A DNA stretch of 5,675 nucleotides from Nitrospira defluvii (GTDB lineage Bacteria; Nitrospirota; Nitrospiria; Nitrospirales; Nitrospiraceae), in the NCBI GenBank assembly GCA_016199015.1, contig JACQHN010000067.1, positions 1 to 5,675 on the forward strand. The letters run 5' to 3'. Below are positions 4,773 through 5,675 of the stretch, piece by piece. The position numbers and the translations under genes are program-made. Below the pieces are notes generated by a model. The model saw only the letters and a list, made by a program, of their open reading frames with translations, did not search any database and was not told the origin of the DNA. How positions within the stretch are numbered: position 1 is the first letter of the stretch; each line of letters starts with the position of its first letter.

Positions 4773-5675
4773 ATGGCAAAAAAACGTCTGCGACATGCGG
4801 TCGCACGGTTCAAGCAGGATTTTGCCGACCAGCCAACACGGGCGCTTGATGACCTGCTCTCACACGATATGGTCTGTACCATGGTGGACGAGGAAGTCGG
4901 TGCGTATCGTGAACGAATCTACCCACCGTTGACCACGCTCGGGTTATTTATTGGCCAAGCGTTGAGCGCCGATGGTGCCTGCCAAGAGGCGGTAGCCCGG
5001 TACCAGTCCGAGCGTAGCGCACACGGCGCGAGGCAGTGTAGTTCCAACAGCGGGCCGTACTGCAAAGCCCGTCGTCGCCTGCCGCTGGCGCTGATTGAGC
5101 GCCTTGCCAGCTCGGTGGGCGAGCGGCTGGAAGTGATGAGCCGCCTGTCGTGGAAGTGGCGAGGACGCTCGGTCAAGTTGCTTGATGGTACGACCATTTC
5201 CATGCCCGACACTGAGGCCAACCAGGCCGCGTATCCGCAAAGTGGCGAACAACAGCCTGGACTTGGCTTCCCACTGGCGATGCTGGTGGCTCTTATTTCG
5301 CTATCAACCGGGGCGGTGCTGCGCTGGGCGAGCGGTCCCTGTCGAGGGAAAGGCAGCGGTGAGCAAGCACTGTTTCGTTCCCTGATCTCGCATCTGAGCC
5401 TGGGAGATATCATCCTCGTCGATCGCTTTCATTGTACCTATTTCACCATAGCCATGCTCTCCTTGCACGGCGTGGATATCCTCACTCGGCAGCATCACCG
5501 TCGTATCACCGATTTTCGCCAAGGCCACCATCTGGGGCATCGTGACCAGTTAGTACCGTGGCACTGTCCTCAGCGGCCAGACTGGATGGATCACGAGACG
5601 TATGCCCATATGCCGAAGCAACTGACCGTACGTCAAATCGAGGTGGCGGGCCGTGTCCTGGTCACCACGCTTACC
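4773..5675 (+). CDS. IS4-family DDE transposase, 3' end outside the window
   Basis: 301 residues are visible, open to the last base; relatives are usually 430-470, so roughly two thirds is present. It cuts and joins the ends of its own insertion sequence with an RNase H-like fold. Visible landmarks: a basic N-terminus MAKKRLRHAVARFKQDF; YRERIYPPLTTLGLFIGQAL (about 46-65) followed by LSADGACQEAV; GPYCKARRRLP in the pre-catalytic helix; the first catalytic Asp in KLLDGTTISMPDT (Asp138); and the second in GDIILVDRFHCTYF (Asp217). The third acidic residue (Glu of the YREK box) is beyond the window. The LTRQHHRRITDFRQG and RPDWMDHETYAHMP segments are typical of this IS4 branch. The start is uncertain: ATG 4773 is used here, but the Shine-Dalgarno fits ATG 4763 in another frame, and GTG 4767 is an in-frame alternative. 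Confidence 0.92.
   Translation, partial: MAKKRLRHAVARFKQDFADQPTRALDDLLSHDMVCTMVDEEVGAYRERIYPPLTTLGLFIGQALSADGACQEAVARYQSERSAHGARQCSSNSGPYCKARRRLPLALIERLASSVGERLEVMSRLSWKWRGRSVKLLDGTTISMPDTEANQAAYPQSGEQQPGLGFPLAMLVALISLSTGAVLRWASGPCRGKGSGEQALFRSLISHLSLGDIILVDRFHCTYFTIAMLSLHGVDILTRQHHRRITDFRQGHHLGHRDQLVPWHCPQRPDWMDHETYAHMPKQLTVRQIEVAGRVLVTTLT

Larger units (their letters stand above)
4628..5675 (+). mobile_element. IS4-family insertion sequence, left part
   Basis: The IS4-type transposase gene beginning at 4773 runs off the window, so the right end is not seen. The left boundary is inferred. The ~145 bases before the gene contain an inverted repeat (4628-4662) and the AGGAGG site, and read as a normal IS leader. 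Without the right terminal repeat and target duplication the exact start cannot be fixed. The transposase is uninterrupted for 301 codons, so the element looks recent compared with the intron and integrase relics. Confidence 0.75.

Noticed and set aside
4919..5413. 164-codon minus-strand frame
   Set aside because: Antisense shadow of the IS4-type transposase, which carries the catalytic motifs.
1..5675. CRISPR array or retron-like system
   Set aside because: No regularly spaced repeats, and the only reverse-transcriptase-related sequence is the tail of a group II maturase.

Overview
The window looks like bacterial chromosome of moderately high GC that carries several mobile or formerly mobile pieces. 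There is no rRNA, no complete tRNA and no taxonomic marker. The two ordinary cargo-type proteins (a small membrane-anchored protein and an outer-membrane-type lipoprotein) remind me of hypothetical proteins of Nitrospira and other environmental Gram-negatives. That is a recollection of style and not a test, so the host assignment is weak. The lipobox and the +2 alanine of the lipoprotein do suggest a Gram-negative envelope.

Layout: (1) 142-621, + strand: a membrane-anchored protein of unknown function. (2) 622-1025: no supportable gene. (3) 1026-about 1305, minus strand: the 3' end of a group II intron, with the last codons of its maturase, domain V and an apparently intact domain VI ending in a GAT terminus. 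The rest of the intron is missing. (4) 1344-1526, minus strand: a 60-residue zinc-ribbon-like protein with a very strong Shine-Dalgarno. (5) 1550-about 2136, minus strand: a decayed tyrosine recombinase with two frameshifts, no N-terminal domain, and Asn where the nucleophilic Tyr is expected. (6) 2183-2240: the 3' part of a tRNA-Leu(UAA), from anticodon loop to CCA, without its 5' half. This is a typical integration (att) core. (7) 2358-2379: a perfect tandem 11-bp repeat, then 2451-3164 (+), a protein resembling HUH-type rolling-circle replication initiators, and 3171-3416 (+), a Cys-rich small protein, closed by a strong hairpin at 3449-3475. (8) 3596-4066, minus strand: a lipoprotein with a basic Gly-rich tail. 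(9) 4067-4627: no convincing gene. (10) From about 4628 to the window end: the left part of an IS4-family insertion sequence, whose transposase runs off the edge.

The most interesting reading is that 2183-3475 is one end of a small integrative element that combines a tRNA-Leu att core, a repeat-bearing possible origin, a Rep-like initiator and a Cys-rich accessory protein. Because the att core is flanked by non-tRNA DNA on one side and recombinase remains on the other, it looks like an internal junction (tandem array or attP-like joint) and not a simple attL. The neighbouring integrase is dead, so any current mobility would need a recombinase supplied elsewhere.
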